A stretch of 8,279 nt of DNA from Vulcanimicrobiota bacterium (GCA_019233165.1 JAFAMS010000273.1:1-8279), one strand, 5' to 3'; shown: positions 1-6,927, counted from the first letter of the stretch. Numbers and translations are program-made. Notes: generated by a model not told the origin, from the letters alone.

Positions 1-2339
1 CTGCCCTCGTCGCGCTCTGCTTGCCGCTGGCCGCGGCCGCGCAAACGACGCGAGGCACGGTCTCGGGGACGATTGCTGCAGACGACGGCACGCCGGTCGC
101 CGGTGCGAGCATAACGCTCGCAGGAGACGCGCACGGTTTCACGTCGACGGCGAACGCCCGCGGGCGCTTTGCGTTCGAATCGATCCCAACCGGGACCTAT
201 GCCGTAAGCGCGACGGCTCCCGGTTATCACGGCTTGAGCGGACGCACCCTCGACGTGCGCGCCGGCGACACGCGTCTCGACCTAGTTCTCGCACGGTCCT
301 CGACCAGCTCGCTCACGACGATCGGTCAAGTGCGCGTGAACGGCGCCGAAGCACTTTCGGCTTCGGCGGCACCGAGCGTCGTCGTCGACACAAAAGCATA
401 TGCCGCGCAAGGAACGACCCGCGTCAGCGATGCGCTGCTCGGCCTGCTCTCGACATCGGTCGTCAGGCCGCTCGGCGGCGGTGCAAACCTTCCGGCGGTG
501 ATCGCCCTGCGTGGACCGGACCCGACCGAAACGCTCGTCGACGTCGACGGACATGCCGTGAACAACGGCTCGACCGGCGACTTCGATCTCTCGCTTCTCG
601 ATCCGGCAGACTTTCAGAGCGTTCAAGTCGTCTACGGAATCGCGCCGTCGTCGCTGGTCGGGCCGAACACACTCGGCGGCGCGATCAACATCCGAACGCT
701 CGAGCCGACCGCGACCTCGCACGCGCTCGTTCGCGGCTTCGCGGGTTCGTTTTCGAGCTTCGCCGGGACGTTGCAGGCGACGGGAACGTCGCAGCGGCTC
801 GGGTATGCACTTTCCTTGCACCGTGTGACGTCCGCGGGTGACGTGAACGGCGCAACCGTCAGCGATGCGGAAGGCGCCGTTTCGGTCGTCGGAAGCGCGC
901 TGGGTGCAACGACGGCGCTCGCGAAGTTGCGCTACGCGCTCGGCAACGCAGGCGGCTTCGCCGACGTCACGTTTCGCGATCAAGCCGTCAATCGCGATCT
1001 CTCCGCCGGGCTGACGTCGTACGATCCCGCCTCGGGAAGCTACGACAGCTTCGCCGGCTCGTGGCTCCAGGCGCACAACGCCGGATACGGGGTCGATCTC
1101 CAGCTTCCATTCGGTGGGACGATTGCGACGTTCAGGCATCTTACGTCGCTCGTCTCGCAGTCGGTGAGCGGTCCGGCCGCGGACACGTCCCCCTACCTCT
1201 ACAATCAACGCGACCTGATCGGCGACGACACGCTCGAGTTGACGCGGGCGTATGCAAAGAGCGCACTGAGCCTCAAGCTTGCACTGCGTACGGAACATCT
1301 CGTGACCGATTTCGTCTCCGGCGCTACGACCGAACAGTCGATCGCCCGCCGAACGTTCGACGATGGACAGGCCGGAGCACAGCAAATTCCTCTCGGCCAG
1401 GTTCAGCGTTCCCTCGCGCTTCGCTACACCCTCGAGCCAACCCCGAAGCTCCACTACACGCTGGCCGCCTATTACAGCCTTTTCAGCACGTTCGGCGCGA
1501 GCCTCGATCCTCGCGCCGGATTCGTTTGGACGCCGAACGCCGACAGCGCGTTTCGCCTCTCGGCCGGCACGACGTTTCAGACGCCGCAGCTTACCGAGCT
1601 CTACGTACCGCCGGAATTCCCGGCCCCGGTCAACGGCTACATCACGATCGGAAACCCCGGCTTGCGCCCGGATCGCGCGACCGAGTACGACCTCGGTTAC
1701 GAACACCTTTTCGGCGGTCCGCGCAGCCGAACGCACCTCGCGTTCGATCTGTACCAAACGAACGTGAGGACACCGGCTGCGACGTATATCCCTCCGGTGC
1801 AGTGCACGGCGCCGCCGCCTCCCGGCGAGATTCCGCCTTGCTTGAGCTATCCGGTCAACGCCGGCGGTGCCGTCTATCGCGGCTTCGAGCTCCGGGTCGA
1901 GCGCAATCTCGCACCATCGCTTGCGCTGCGCGCGAGTTGGGGCGTTGCGAGCTCGTTCTTGACCACTATTCCGTCGTCTGTGCAAAACGGTTCGCTCGTC
2001 GTCGGCGAGCAGTCACTGGGTGCGCCGCTGCACAAGGGTACGCTGACGCTCGAAGACTCGCGAGCGATTGGCCTCGCCTATTTCGCAACGCTCCTGTACG
2101 AGGGGAGCTACAACGAGCTCAACCGGCCGCCGTTCGCTACGCTGCGCGCGGGGCTCACTTGGCACGCGCGCGGGTTCGACGCCGGCGTCTATGGGACGAA
2201 CCTCACGAACGTCTATGCGACGAAGTTCACGACGCTCGGGGGCGGCGTGCCGTACGGAGGAGTCGCGGTGCCGGTTCCAACCGACGCCTACGCGATCCCT
2301 CCGGCATCGATCACGTTCGTGCTGTCGCGCAGGTACTAG
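1..2339 (+). CDS. TonB-dependent receptor with carboxypeptidase-regulatory-like domain (5' end outside window)
   Basis: Outer-membrane beta-barrel receptor, predicted to import a ligand using energy from TonB-ExbB-ExbD. The reading frame is open from base 3 and begins inside a signal peptide (ALVALCLPLAAAA, then Q), so the true start lies upstream; the TTG at base 21 is not the real start. After the signal comes a carboxypeptidase-regulatory-like (beta-sandwich) domain at about 54-290 (GTVSGTI, then GTPVAGASITL, then GRFAFESIPTGTYAV). A short L-x-x-I-x-x-V-x-V stretch (LTTIGQVRV) sits where a TonB box is expected. A plug domain follows at about 360-710 (ETLVDVDGHAVNN, LGGAINIRTLEP), then a beta-barrel to the end. 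The last residue is Tyr after a beta-strand (SITFVLSRRY), as expected for BAM-dependent insertion. Mature-region cysteines are only two, at bases 1803-1805 and 1839-1841, flanking a proline-rich segment, probably an extracellular disulfide-closed loop. The ligand cannot be told from sequence. The gene converges with the beta-propeller gene and its stop overlaps that gene's stop. Confidence 0.93.
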   Translation, partial: ALVALCLPLAAAAQTTRGTVSGTIAADDGTPVAGASITLAGDAHGFTSTANARGRFAFESIPTGTYAVSATAPGYHGLSGRTLDVRAGDTRLDLVLARSSTSSLTTIGQVRVNGAEALSASAAPSVVVDTKAYAAQGTTRVSDALLGLLSTSVVRPLGGGANLPAVIALRGPDPTETLVDVDGHAVNNGSTGDFDLSLLDPADFQSVQVVYGIAPSSLVGPNTLGGAINIRTLEPTATSHALVRGFAGSFSSFAGTLQATGTSQRLGYALSLHRVTSAGDVNGATVSDAEGAVSVVGSALGATTALAKLRYALGNAGGFADVTFRDQAVNRDLSAGLTSYDPASGSYDSFAGSWLQAHNAGYGVDLQLPFGGTIATFRHLTSLVSQSVSGPAADTSPYLYNQRDLIGDDTLELTRAYAKSALSLKLALRTEHLVTDFVSGATTEQSIARRTFDDGQAGAQQIPLGQVQRSLALRYTLEPTPKLHYTLAAYYSLFSTFGASLDPRAGFVWTPNADSAFRLSAGTTFQTPQLTELYVPPEFPAPVNGYITIGNPGLRPDRATEYDLGYEHLFGGPRSRTHLAFDLYQTNVRTPAATYIPPVQCTAPPPPGEIPPCLSYPVNAGGAVYRGFELRVERNLAPSLALRASWGVASSFLTTIPSSVQNGSLVVGEQSLGAPLHKGTLTLEDSRAIGLAYFATLLYEGSYNELNRPPFATLRAGLTWHARGFDAGVYGTNLTNVYATKFTTLGGGVPYGGVAVPVPTDAYAIPPASITFVLSRRY
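2336..2339. other. Shared CTAG stop tetranucleotide of two convergent genes
   Basis: The palindrome CTAG provides TAG on the plus strand (2337-2339, receptor) and TAG on the minus strand (2338-2336, beta-propeller). The two coding regions therefore overlap by four bases tail to tail, and no intergenic terminator can exist here. Confidence 0.9.
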
Positions 2340-3238
2340 GGCGTCAAGTTGAATCGCTGAATGAAATCGCCGTCCTTCGATGCCCACACGGCCCAGATCG
2401 CTCGCGTCTTGGAATCGATCGCAAGCGTGTGAACGCCCGGCGGCACGGCGACTTCGGCGATTTTGACGGGAGCCGCGCCGGCTTGGAGCTTGTAGACGGT
2501 GATCGCTTGACCGCCCGCGCAGGCCAGCGTGTGCGACGAAGCGTCGAGATCGCACTGATCGACGCGCGGAAGCGCCGTCTGGCCTAGCTTGTTCCCATTG
2601 CGATCGTACGCGGAGAGAACGCCCCCGCCGCCGACGACGATCTGTTGCAACTGCGAATCGTATTGCAGCGGATGGTTGTGCTGGAGCTCCGGAGTCGAGA
2701 CGATCTTCTTCAGCTTGAGCGTCGTGCCGTCGACGATCGCGAACGCGTTGCGGTCGTCGATGTTTTGGTAGAGGTCGTGCGTCTGAGGATCGACGGCAAG
2801 ATATTCGATCTTCTTCGCCGGGAGCTCCAGCGTCGCGATCACCTTGAAGGTGTTGGCGTCGATCACGGTGACGTGCGGACCGTTGTCCTCGTCGACGAAG
2901 ATGCGGCTGCGGCCCGCATCGTAGGCGAGCGCATCGAGCACCACCGGAAGTTCGAGCGTCCGAAGCTCCTTCATCGTCTCCGGATCGACCTCCGAGACCG
3001 TTCGATTGTCGCCGTTCGCGGTAAAGACGTGGCCGTTCTGAGGGTTCACCGCGAGCTCGCGCATCGGCCCGACGCGGACTTGGCCGATGACCGCACCGCT
3101 GTCCGCGTCGACGATCAAAAGCGCTTGGCTGCCCGCGTGCGCGGCATAGACACGCCGGCGCTGTGCGTCGACCGTCACGTAGTCGAACCCGGAGAGGATT
3201 GGAACGGGGATCGGCGGGGCGGCTGCAGCGAGCGGCAT
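2336..3238 (-). CDS. YVTN/YncE-like seven-bladed beta-propeller protein
   Basis: A 300-residue protein made of about seven repeats of roughly 40 residues. Each has the pattern of a strand with D/N at the turn (YVTVDAQRRRVYAAH, ELAVNPQNGHVFTAN, ALAYDAGRSRIFVDE, YLAVDPQTHDLYQN, TLAIDSKTRAIWAV) followed by a strand such as ALLIVDADSG or VTVIDANTF. This is the YVTN/YncE-type beta-propeller family, whose members are usually periplasmic or surface binding scaffolds; no enzymatic residues are recognisable. The ATG at 3238 is chosen because AAGGA lies eight bases upstream and the preceding gene stops one base before it. The frame stays open to 3430, but that extension is non-repetitive and lies antisense within the coding frame of the neighbour. 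The N-terminus MPLAAAAPPIP looks like the tail of a signal peptide without its basic and hydrophobic parts, so export is uncertain. Two cysteines in blade six (near residues 220-235) could form a disulfide, which would favour export. It is co-transcribed with the 85-residue gene. Confidence 0.85.
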   Translation of the reverse strand: MPLAAAAPPIPVPILSGFDYVTVDAQRRRVYAAHAGSQALLIVDADSGAVIGQVRVGPMRELAVNPQNGHVFTANGDNRTVSEVDPETMKELRTLELPVVLDALAYDAGRSRIFVDEDNGPHVTVIDANTFKVIATLELPAKKIEYLAVDPQTHDLYQNIDDRNAFAIVDGTTLKLKKIVSTPELQHNHPLQYDSQLQQIVVGGGGVLSAYDRNGNKLGQTALPRVDQCDLDASSHTLACAGGQAITVYKLQAGAAPVKIAEVAVPPGVHTLAIDSKTRAIWAVWASKDGDFIQRFNLTP

Positions 3239-3239
3239 T

Positions 3240-3497
3240 CTATCGTTCCTTGTCGTGAAAGGTCCCGCGCTCGGCCTTGGCATCGAGCTCGAGATCCTCG
3301 AGATAGTAGTAGACGATCTTTCGATCGTCAAAGCCGACTTTAGCGAGCTGCCTGCCTGCGATCTCGACGACCTCATGAATGTGACCGGTCTGTCCGGCAT
3401 AGCTATAGTTGACGTCGGAATATTCGGCATTCCCCGGCTTGGGACGGGGAACGGCTGCGGTGCCGCGCAGCGGCGTTTGATGGCGATGCTTGCTCAA
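3240..3497 (-). CDS. Unrecognised 85-residue protein with TTG start, operon partner of the beta-propeller
   Basis: I do not recognise this family. The TTG at 3497 is preceded five bases upstream by a perfect GGAGG, and no in-frame ATG exists downstream. The longer open frame reaching 3869 would run antisense through the carbonic anhydrase gene and is rejected. The first 22 or so residues are basic and proline-rich (SKHRHQTPLRG, PRPKPG), probably disordered and cytoplasmic, with no signal or membrane segment. The rest is predicted mostly beta: GHIHEVVEI, then RQLAKVGFDD, then RKIVYYYLEDLEL, followed by a charged tail ending HDKER. The turn KVGFDD leading into an aromatic strand is reminiscent of small SH3- or Tudor-like barrels, but that is only a pattern impression. 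The stop codon is separated from the propeller ATG by a single base, so the two are very likely one operon and may function together. Confidence 0.65.
   Translation of the reverse strand: MSKHRHQTPLRGTAAVPRPKPGNAEYSDVNYSYAGQTGHIHEVVEIAGRQLAKVGFDDRKIVYYYLEDLELDAKAERGTFHDKER
3247..3251 (-). promoter_or_regulatory. Ribosome binding site of the beta-propeller gene
   Basis: AAGGA on the minus strand, eight bases before the ATG at 3238. It lies within the last codons of the upstream 85-residue gene. This supports the short start over the longer in-frame extension and suggests translational coupling. Confidence 0.6.
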
Positions 3498-3554
3498 AGG
3501 GACCTCCGGGGGAACCAATAACCTACCCAGGCCCGGCTTCTGTGGAGGGTCGTC
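3498..3554. promoter_or_regulatory. Compact divergent intergenic region
   Basis: These 57 bases separate the minus-strand small gene/propeller operon from the plus-strand carbonic anhydrase gene. Both ribosome binding sites are in it (GGAGG on minus at 3503-3507; GGAGGG on plus at 3544-3549, five bases before ATG 3555). The start region of both transcripts must lie here or extend into the flanking coding sequence. I see no convincing -35/-10 pair on either strand. Confidence 0.5.
3503..3507 (-). promoter_or_regulatory. Strong Shine-Dalgarno defining the TTG start of the 85-residue gene
   Basis: GGAGG on the minus strand, five bases before TTG at 3497. It is the strongest evidence that the small gene starts here and not further upstream inside the antisense of the carbonic anhydrase gene. 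Confidence 0.7.
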
Positions 3555-4106
3555 ATGTTCATCGAGTATCACGGAAAACGGCCGAAGGTCGCAGCCTCCG
3601 CGTTCGTTGCTCCGACCGCCGTGTTGATCGGCGATGTCGAGATCGGCGAGGAGTCGAGCGTCTGGTTCGGCGCTGTGCTGCGCGGAGACAACGGCCCGAT
3701 CCGCGTCGGCGCGCGCACCTCGATCCAGGATAACTCCGTCCTTCACGTCAGCGAAGACTGCGCGACCGTCGTCGGGGACGACGTGACGATCGGACACAGC
3801 GTGACCATGGAAGATTGCACCATCGAGGATTGGGCGTTGGTGGGGAGCAACGCGGTGATCCTCAACCATGCGATCGTCGGCCGTAAGTCACTAATCGGCG
3901 CCGGAAGCGTCGTCGCGGCCGGCGCGCAAATTCCGCCGCTTACGATGGCCGCGGGCTCGCCGGCGAAAGTCCGCAAACCGCTCGAAGGCGAGGCGGTCCG
4001 CTGGTGCGAGCACGCGCCGCCCGAATACGTAAAGCTCTCGCGTTCGTATCTCCGTCAAGGTATCGGCGATCCGGAGCTCCACGAGCTCGCAGAGGCAAAG
4101 CTCTAA
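3555..4106 (+). CDS. Gamma-class carbonic anhydrase-like left-handed beta-helix protein
   Basis: A 183-residue hexapeptide-repeat protein of the gamma carbonic anhydrase/YrdA-PaaY type, normally a cytoplasmic trimer with metal bound between subunits; the family reaction is CO2 hydration to bicarbonate. It has the usual length for the family. Repeats cover residues about 10-140 (VLIGDVEIGEESSVWFGAV, VVGDDVTIGH, SLIGAGSVVAAGAQIP), ending in the typical AGSPAKVRKP, then a C-terminal helix that packs on the coil. Family residues retained are the RGD segment (Arg43, Asp45), Gln58-Asp59 and His64 and His81 as metal ligands. The third ligand, normally His five residues after the second (GHxxxxH), is Glu86 here (GHSVTMEDC). 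The position of the usual Asn before Ile-Gln-Asp is Ser56. Metal binding by two His and one Glu is possible, but catalysis may be reduced or different; other hexapeptide-repeat transferase-like roles cannot be excluded. The start is fixed by GGAGGG five bases upstream. The gene stands alone, divergent from the small gene and convergent with the second receptor, whose stop is two bases away. Confidence 0.9.
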   Translation: MFIEYHGKRPKVAASAFVAPTAVLIGDVEIGEESSVWFGAVLRGDNGPIRVGARTSIQDNSVLHVSEDCATVVGDDVTIGHSVTMEDCTIEDWALVGSNAVILNHAIVGRKSLIGAGSVVAAGAQIPPLTMAAGSPAKVRKPLEGEAVRWCEHAPPEYVKLSRSYLRQGIGDPELHELAEAKL

Positions 4107-4108
4107 CT

Positions 4109-6895
4109 CTACATATTCCAACCGAGCGTCAGCGAGAACACCTGCGGTTGGAGACCCAACAGCTCGAGCTGCGTCGCGTTACCGATCGTCACAGCCTGTT
4201 GAATCGAGGTTGTAGCCGCCGGCGCGAACTGATTGGTCGGAGTGAACAGGTTGTGACCGTAGTACCCGTAGTTCTGGACGTTTTGGTTGAAGAGATTCTG
4301 GGCGCTGATCGTGAGGTGCGTGTTCCGCGCTAGGCTCTTGGTGATGAACGCGTTGTAGAACGTATAGGCCGGTCGATTCAGCGTGTTGTTGTTTCCGATA
4401 TAGAAACCCTGGATTTGGAATTCCAAGCCGTGCAAGTCGTTGAAATCGGCCGTCAGCGAACCTTTATGAACCGGGATTCCGTAGATCTGGGCGCCGTTGA
4501 GCAAGAAGGGATTGTTGCTCAAGATCGTATCGGAGATCCCGAAGTTCTGCGAAGACTGGACGTCGTAGTTGAAGTCGACGTATGCCTGCGGGACGATTCT
4601 GATGCGACCGCTGAACTCGAGTCCCCGATACAACCCTTGGGCGGCGTTGTAGACCGTCGTGACCCCGAGATACGGAAGAACCGTCGTCGCATTGAGGTTC
4701 AAGCCGCATACGCTCGAGATCTTTTGGGCGTAACCTGGGAACGTCGCCGCCAAGACGGGGTTGGTAAGCGCCTGCGGACCGAACTGCAAGATCGGCTGAA
4801 TCCCGGAGAAGAGCGCGTTCGTCTCGCTCGAGACGTAACCCGTAATGTTGAGCGCCGTGTCGCCCCAGAACCGGTGCCCGTAGGCTGCTTCGTAATCGGT
4901 CGCGGTCTCGGACAGGAGACTGGGGTTTCCGCCGCTCGCGACCGGGTTCAGAAACGTGCAGCTCGGATTGAGGCTCGACGGGTTCCCGATGTTGCTGATC
5001 GCGCCGTTCGACTTGATCGATGCGGCCGGAACGCCGTCGGCGCGCCCTCCGGTCAAACGGAAGATGTCGTTCCGGGTCGGCCGGAAGACGAGCGAGAGAC
5101 GCGGATCGAACGTCGTCTTCGCGGTGACGTTCGAGTATTGCAGCCAGGCATTCAGATAGACCGCCAGCCACGACGTCGGGAGATAGTTGTCGCGAATGAA
5201 GAAGCTGTAATCGCCGGAACCGAGCTCGCCTTGCGGAACGAACGCCGGCGGTGGTCCCGCGGTGAAATTGTTGCCGTACTCGCGCTGGTGCTCTACGAAG
5301 TAGCCGAAACCAAAATCGTTGTTGTGGCCGACGATGTCATCGCTCAGCAGGATCCCGGTCGTAAGGTACTGGTCGATGTACGTCCCGCCGCCGACGTAGT
5401 AGGTTCCCGTTGCATCGAGGCCGGCCGAGGTGTTCGAGTTCTTTCGATAGGCGTAGTAATTCCGGAAAACGTCGGCGGTCAGGGTCTGGATTCCCCACTT
5501 GGTCGTAAGCCGCGCGTGATAGTCTTGGAGGCTCGTCCCCCGATTGCGATCTTGGCCGCCGCCGAACGGCCCAGATGACGCCGCCGCGTATTGTTGCGCC
5601 GTGTAACAGGCGTTCGGATTGCTGTCCGTGATCACGGTGTATCCGCCAGGGCACGTCTGCGGCTGGGCCTGAATCTCGGCGAGCCGCGTATCGTACGGCA
5701 GGTTATCGTTGTCGCCGTTTCCGGTCGAGTCGGAGAGCTGGTTCCCCGCGTAGGCGGTGAACGCGAGCGACGTATACGGGCTGAAATTGTAGACCAGCTT
5801 CCCGAGGTCGTTTTGCACGCGGTAGTTGCCCGAAACCGAATACGTGTTGAGGGTCGCGTTGCAGGACGTGAGGTCGTTGCTCGCGGTGCAAGCCCCGCCG
5901 TATTGCAGGTTCAGCGAGTTGTTCGGCCGCGCGCTCTGGAAGACGTAACCGGGAGCGAAATCGGCATATGTCCCGGTGACGACGTGCCCGAAGGCGTAAC
6001 CGAACTTGCCGATCGAACCGGTCGTCTTCGCCTGCGTGACGTAGGTCCCGGCGGTTCCCCAAGACTGCAGGAACTCGCCGTGCGGAGCTTTCGTCGGATT
6101 GAGCGTTTGAAAGTCGATCGTTCCGCCGATGACGTTGACGCCGTAGAGTCCGGTCGCCCCCGAGCCCATCGTCACTTGAATGTTGTTCAGAAGAAAGTAC
6201 GGGGAGTTCGCATAGTTGTAGTAATCGGGGCTGAAGACGCCGATCGGGCCGACGGGGTGGCCGTCGACGAGAGGCCGGACCTCACCGAGCCCCATCCCGC
6301 GAATGTCGATGAAGGTGTCGTCGCCGACGGTATGCGGGCCGCCCGAAAGGTTCACCCCGGGGACTTGGCCGAGCGCGTCGGCGGCTTTGACGTAGCCCTG
6401 GGCCGAGAGCTGAACCGGGCTGAGATCGTGTTGAATCGTCGACGACGACGCGAGCGTGTTCCCTTGCGCCGAAACCTGCACCGAGGCGATCTCGCGCAGC
6501 CCTCGCTGCGTGCTGGTCTGCGCGCGCAAGACCGGCGTTCGCACGGTCGTGGTCTGACCGCTCGACGCAAGAACGCCGTCGACACGCGTGGGGACAAAGC
6601 CCTCGGCTCGGATCTGGATGCTGTACATCCCGCTCGGCTGGTTGGCGAACGCGTACTGGCCGTTCGCATCGGTCGTGGTCGTCGCGACTTGGTTGCTGCC
6701 GAGATAGAGCGCGATCGTCGCGCCCGCAATCGGCAACCCGGTGTCCTGAGTGACGAGCGTCCCCGAGATCGTCGCCGTTCCGCCCGGCGCGGCGGTCGTT
6801 TGAGCCCCTACGGGTGCGGCTCCTAGCGTGCTCGACGCGACGAAAACGGCAACGGCAAATAAGCCCTGGACGAGGCGCGCGCTGAGAACCGGCAA
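4109..6895 (-). CDS. TonB-dependent receptor with carboxypeptidase-regulatory-like domain (complete, TTG start)
   Basis: A 928-residue outer-membrane receptor. The TTG at 6895 is chosen because GAGGAG lies six bases upstream and the following residues form a good signal peptide (hydrophobic segment LFAVAVFVASSTLGA, cleavage probably after VGA at residue 31). Domains: carboxypeptidase-regulatory-like beta-sandwich at about 40-125 (TISGTLVTQDTGLPIAGATI, GQYAFANQPSGMYSI); a putative TonB box equivalent (LREIASVQV) just after it; plug at about 155-260 (ADALGQVPGVNLSG, DIRGMGLGEVRPLVDGHPV, GLYGVNVIGGTIDF); then a beta-barrel to the C-terminus. All six cysteines (336, 345, 415, 430, 646, 730) lie in what look like long extracellular loops, the first four as two close pairs. 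The C-terminal strand ends in LGWNM, with Met last in place of the usual aromatic residue. The substrate is unknown; the family covers siderophores, cobalamin, oligosaccharides and peptides. It lies 107 bases downstream of dnaB on the same strand and could have its own promoter in that gap. Confidence 0.95.
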   Translation of the reverse strand: MPVLSARLVQGLFAVAVFVASSTLGAAPVGAQTTAAPGGTATISGTLVTQDTGLPIAGATIALYLGSNQVATTTTDANGQYAFANQPSGMYSIQIRAEGFVPTRVDGVLASSGQTTTVRTPVLRAQTSTQRGLREIASVQVSAQGNTLASSSTIQHDLSPVQLSAQGYVKAADALGQVPGVNLSGGPHTVGDDTFIDIRGMGLGEVRPLVDGHPVGPIGVFSPDYYNYANSPYFLLNNIQVTMGSGATGLYGVNVIGGTIDFQTLNPTKAPHGEFLQSWGTAGTYVTQAKTTGSIGKFGYAFGHVVTGTYADFAPGYVFQSARPNNSLNLQYGGACTASNDLTSCNATLNTYSVSGNYRVQNDLGKLVYNFSPYTSLAFTAYAGNQLSDSTGNGDNDNLPYDTRLAEIQAQPQTCPGGYTVITDSNPNACYTAQQYAAASSGPFGGGQDRNRGTSLQDYHARLTTKWGIQTLTADVFRNYYAYRKNSNTSAGLDATGTYYVGGGTYIDQYLTTGILLSDDIVGHNNDFGFGYFVEHQREYGNNFTAGPPPAFVPQGELGSGDYSFFIRDNYLPTSWLAVYLNAWLQYSNVTAKTTFDPRLSLVFRPTRNDIFRLTGGRADGVPAASIKSNGAISNIGNPSSLNPSCTFLNPVASGGNPSLLSETATDYEAAYGHRFWGDTALNITGYVSSETNALFSGIQPILQFGPQALTNPVLAATFPGYAQKISSVCGLNLNATTVLPYLGVTTVYNAAQGLYRGLEFSGRIRIVPQAYVDFNYDVQSSQNFGISDTILSNNPFLLNGAQIYGIPVHKGSLTADFNDLHGLEFQIQGFYIGNNNTLNRPAYTFYNAFITKSLARNTHLTISAQNLFNQNVQNYGYYGHNLFTPTNQFAPAATTSIQQAVTIGNATQLELLGLQPQVFSLTLGWNM

Positions 6896-6927
6896 GGCAA
6901 ACTCCTCAGATTTTGGCTTGAGTTGCC
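6896..6927 (-). promoter_or_regulatory. Hairpin over the ribosome binding site of the second receptor
   Basis: On the mRNA strand GGCAACTC (6927-6920) can pair with GAGTTTGCC (6904-6896), eight base pairs with one bulged U and a 15-base loop. The right arm includes the last three bases of the GAGGAG Shine-Dalgarno (6907-6902) and ends directly against the TTG start. Such a hairpin could limit ribosome access; regulation is inferred and no ligand or sRNA is known. Confidence 0.4.

Noticed and set aside
282..1985. A 567-codon open frame on the minus strand opposite the first receptor
   Set aside because: Its translation is arginine-rich and low in hydrophobic structure, typical of the antisense of a GC-rich gene. 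The plus-strand receptor has clear domains over the same bases.
1061..2587. A 508-codon plus-strand frame overlapping the first receptor
   Set aside because: Arginine-rich translation with no recognisable domain, and it runs through the receptor's end into the antisense of the propeller gene; a frame shadow.
3239..3430. N-terminal extension of the beta-propeller frame up to 3430
   Set aside because: The extra residues are low-complexity Ser/Arg/Thr and lie in another frame of the well-started 85-residue gene; AAGGA before the ATG at 3238 supports the short form.
3403..3432. TTGACG (near 3409) as a -35 element for the carbonic anhydrase gene
   Set aside because: No acceptable -10 lies at the right distance, and the site is inside the coding region of the small gene.
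3498..3869. Upstream extension of the small gene's frame to 3869
   Set aside because: It would run antisense through the carbonic anhydrase gene, and a perfect GGAGG points to the TTG at 3497.
4415..6826. Two long plus-strand frames (4415-5578 and 5591-6826) opposite the second receptor
   Set aside because: Composition is Arg/Val/Glu-rich shadow of the receptor's codons with no motif; the receptor is well supported along its full length.
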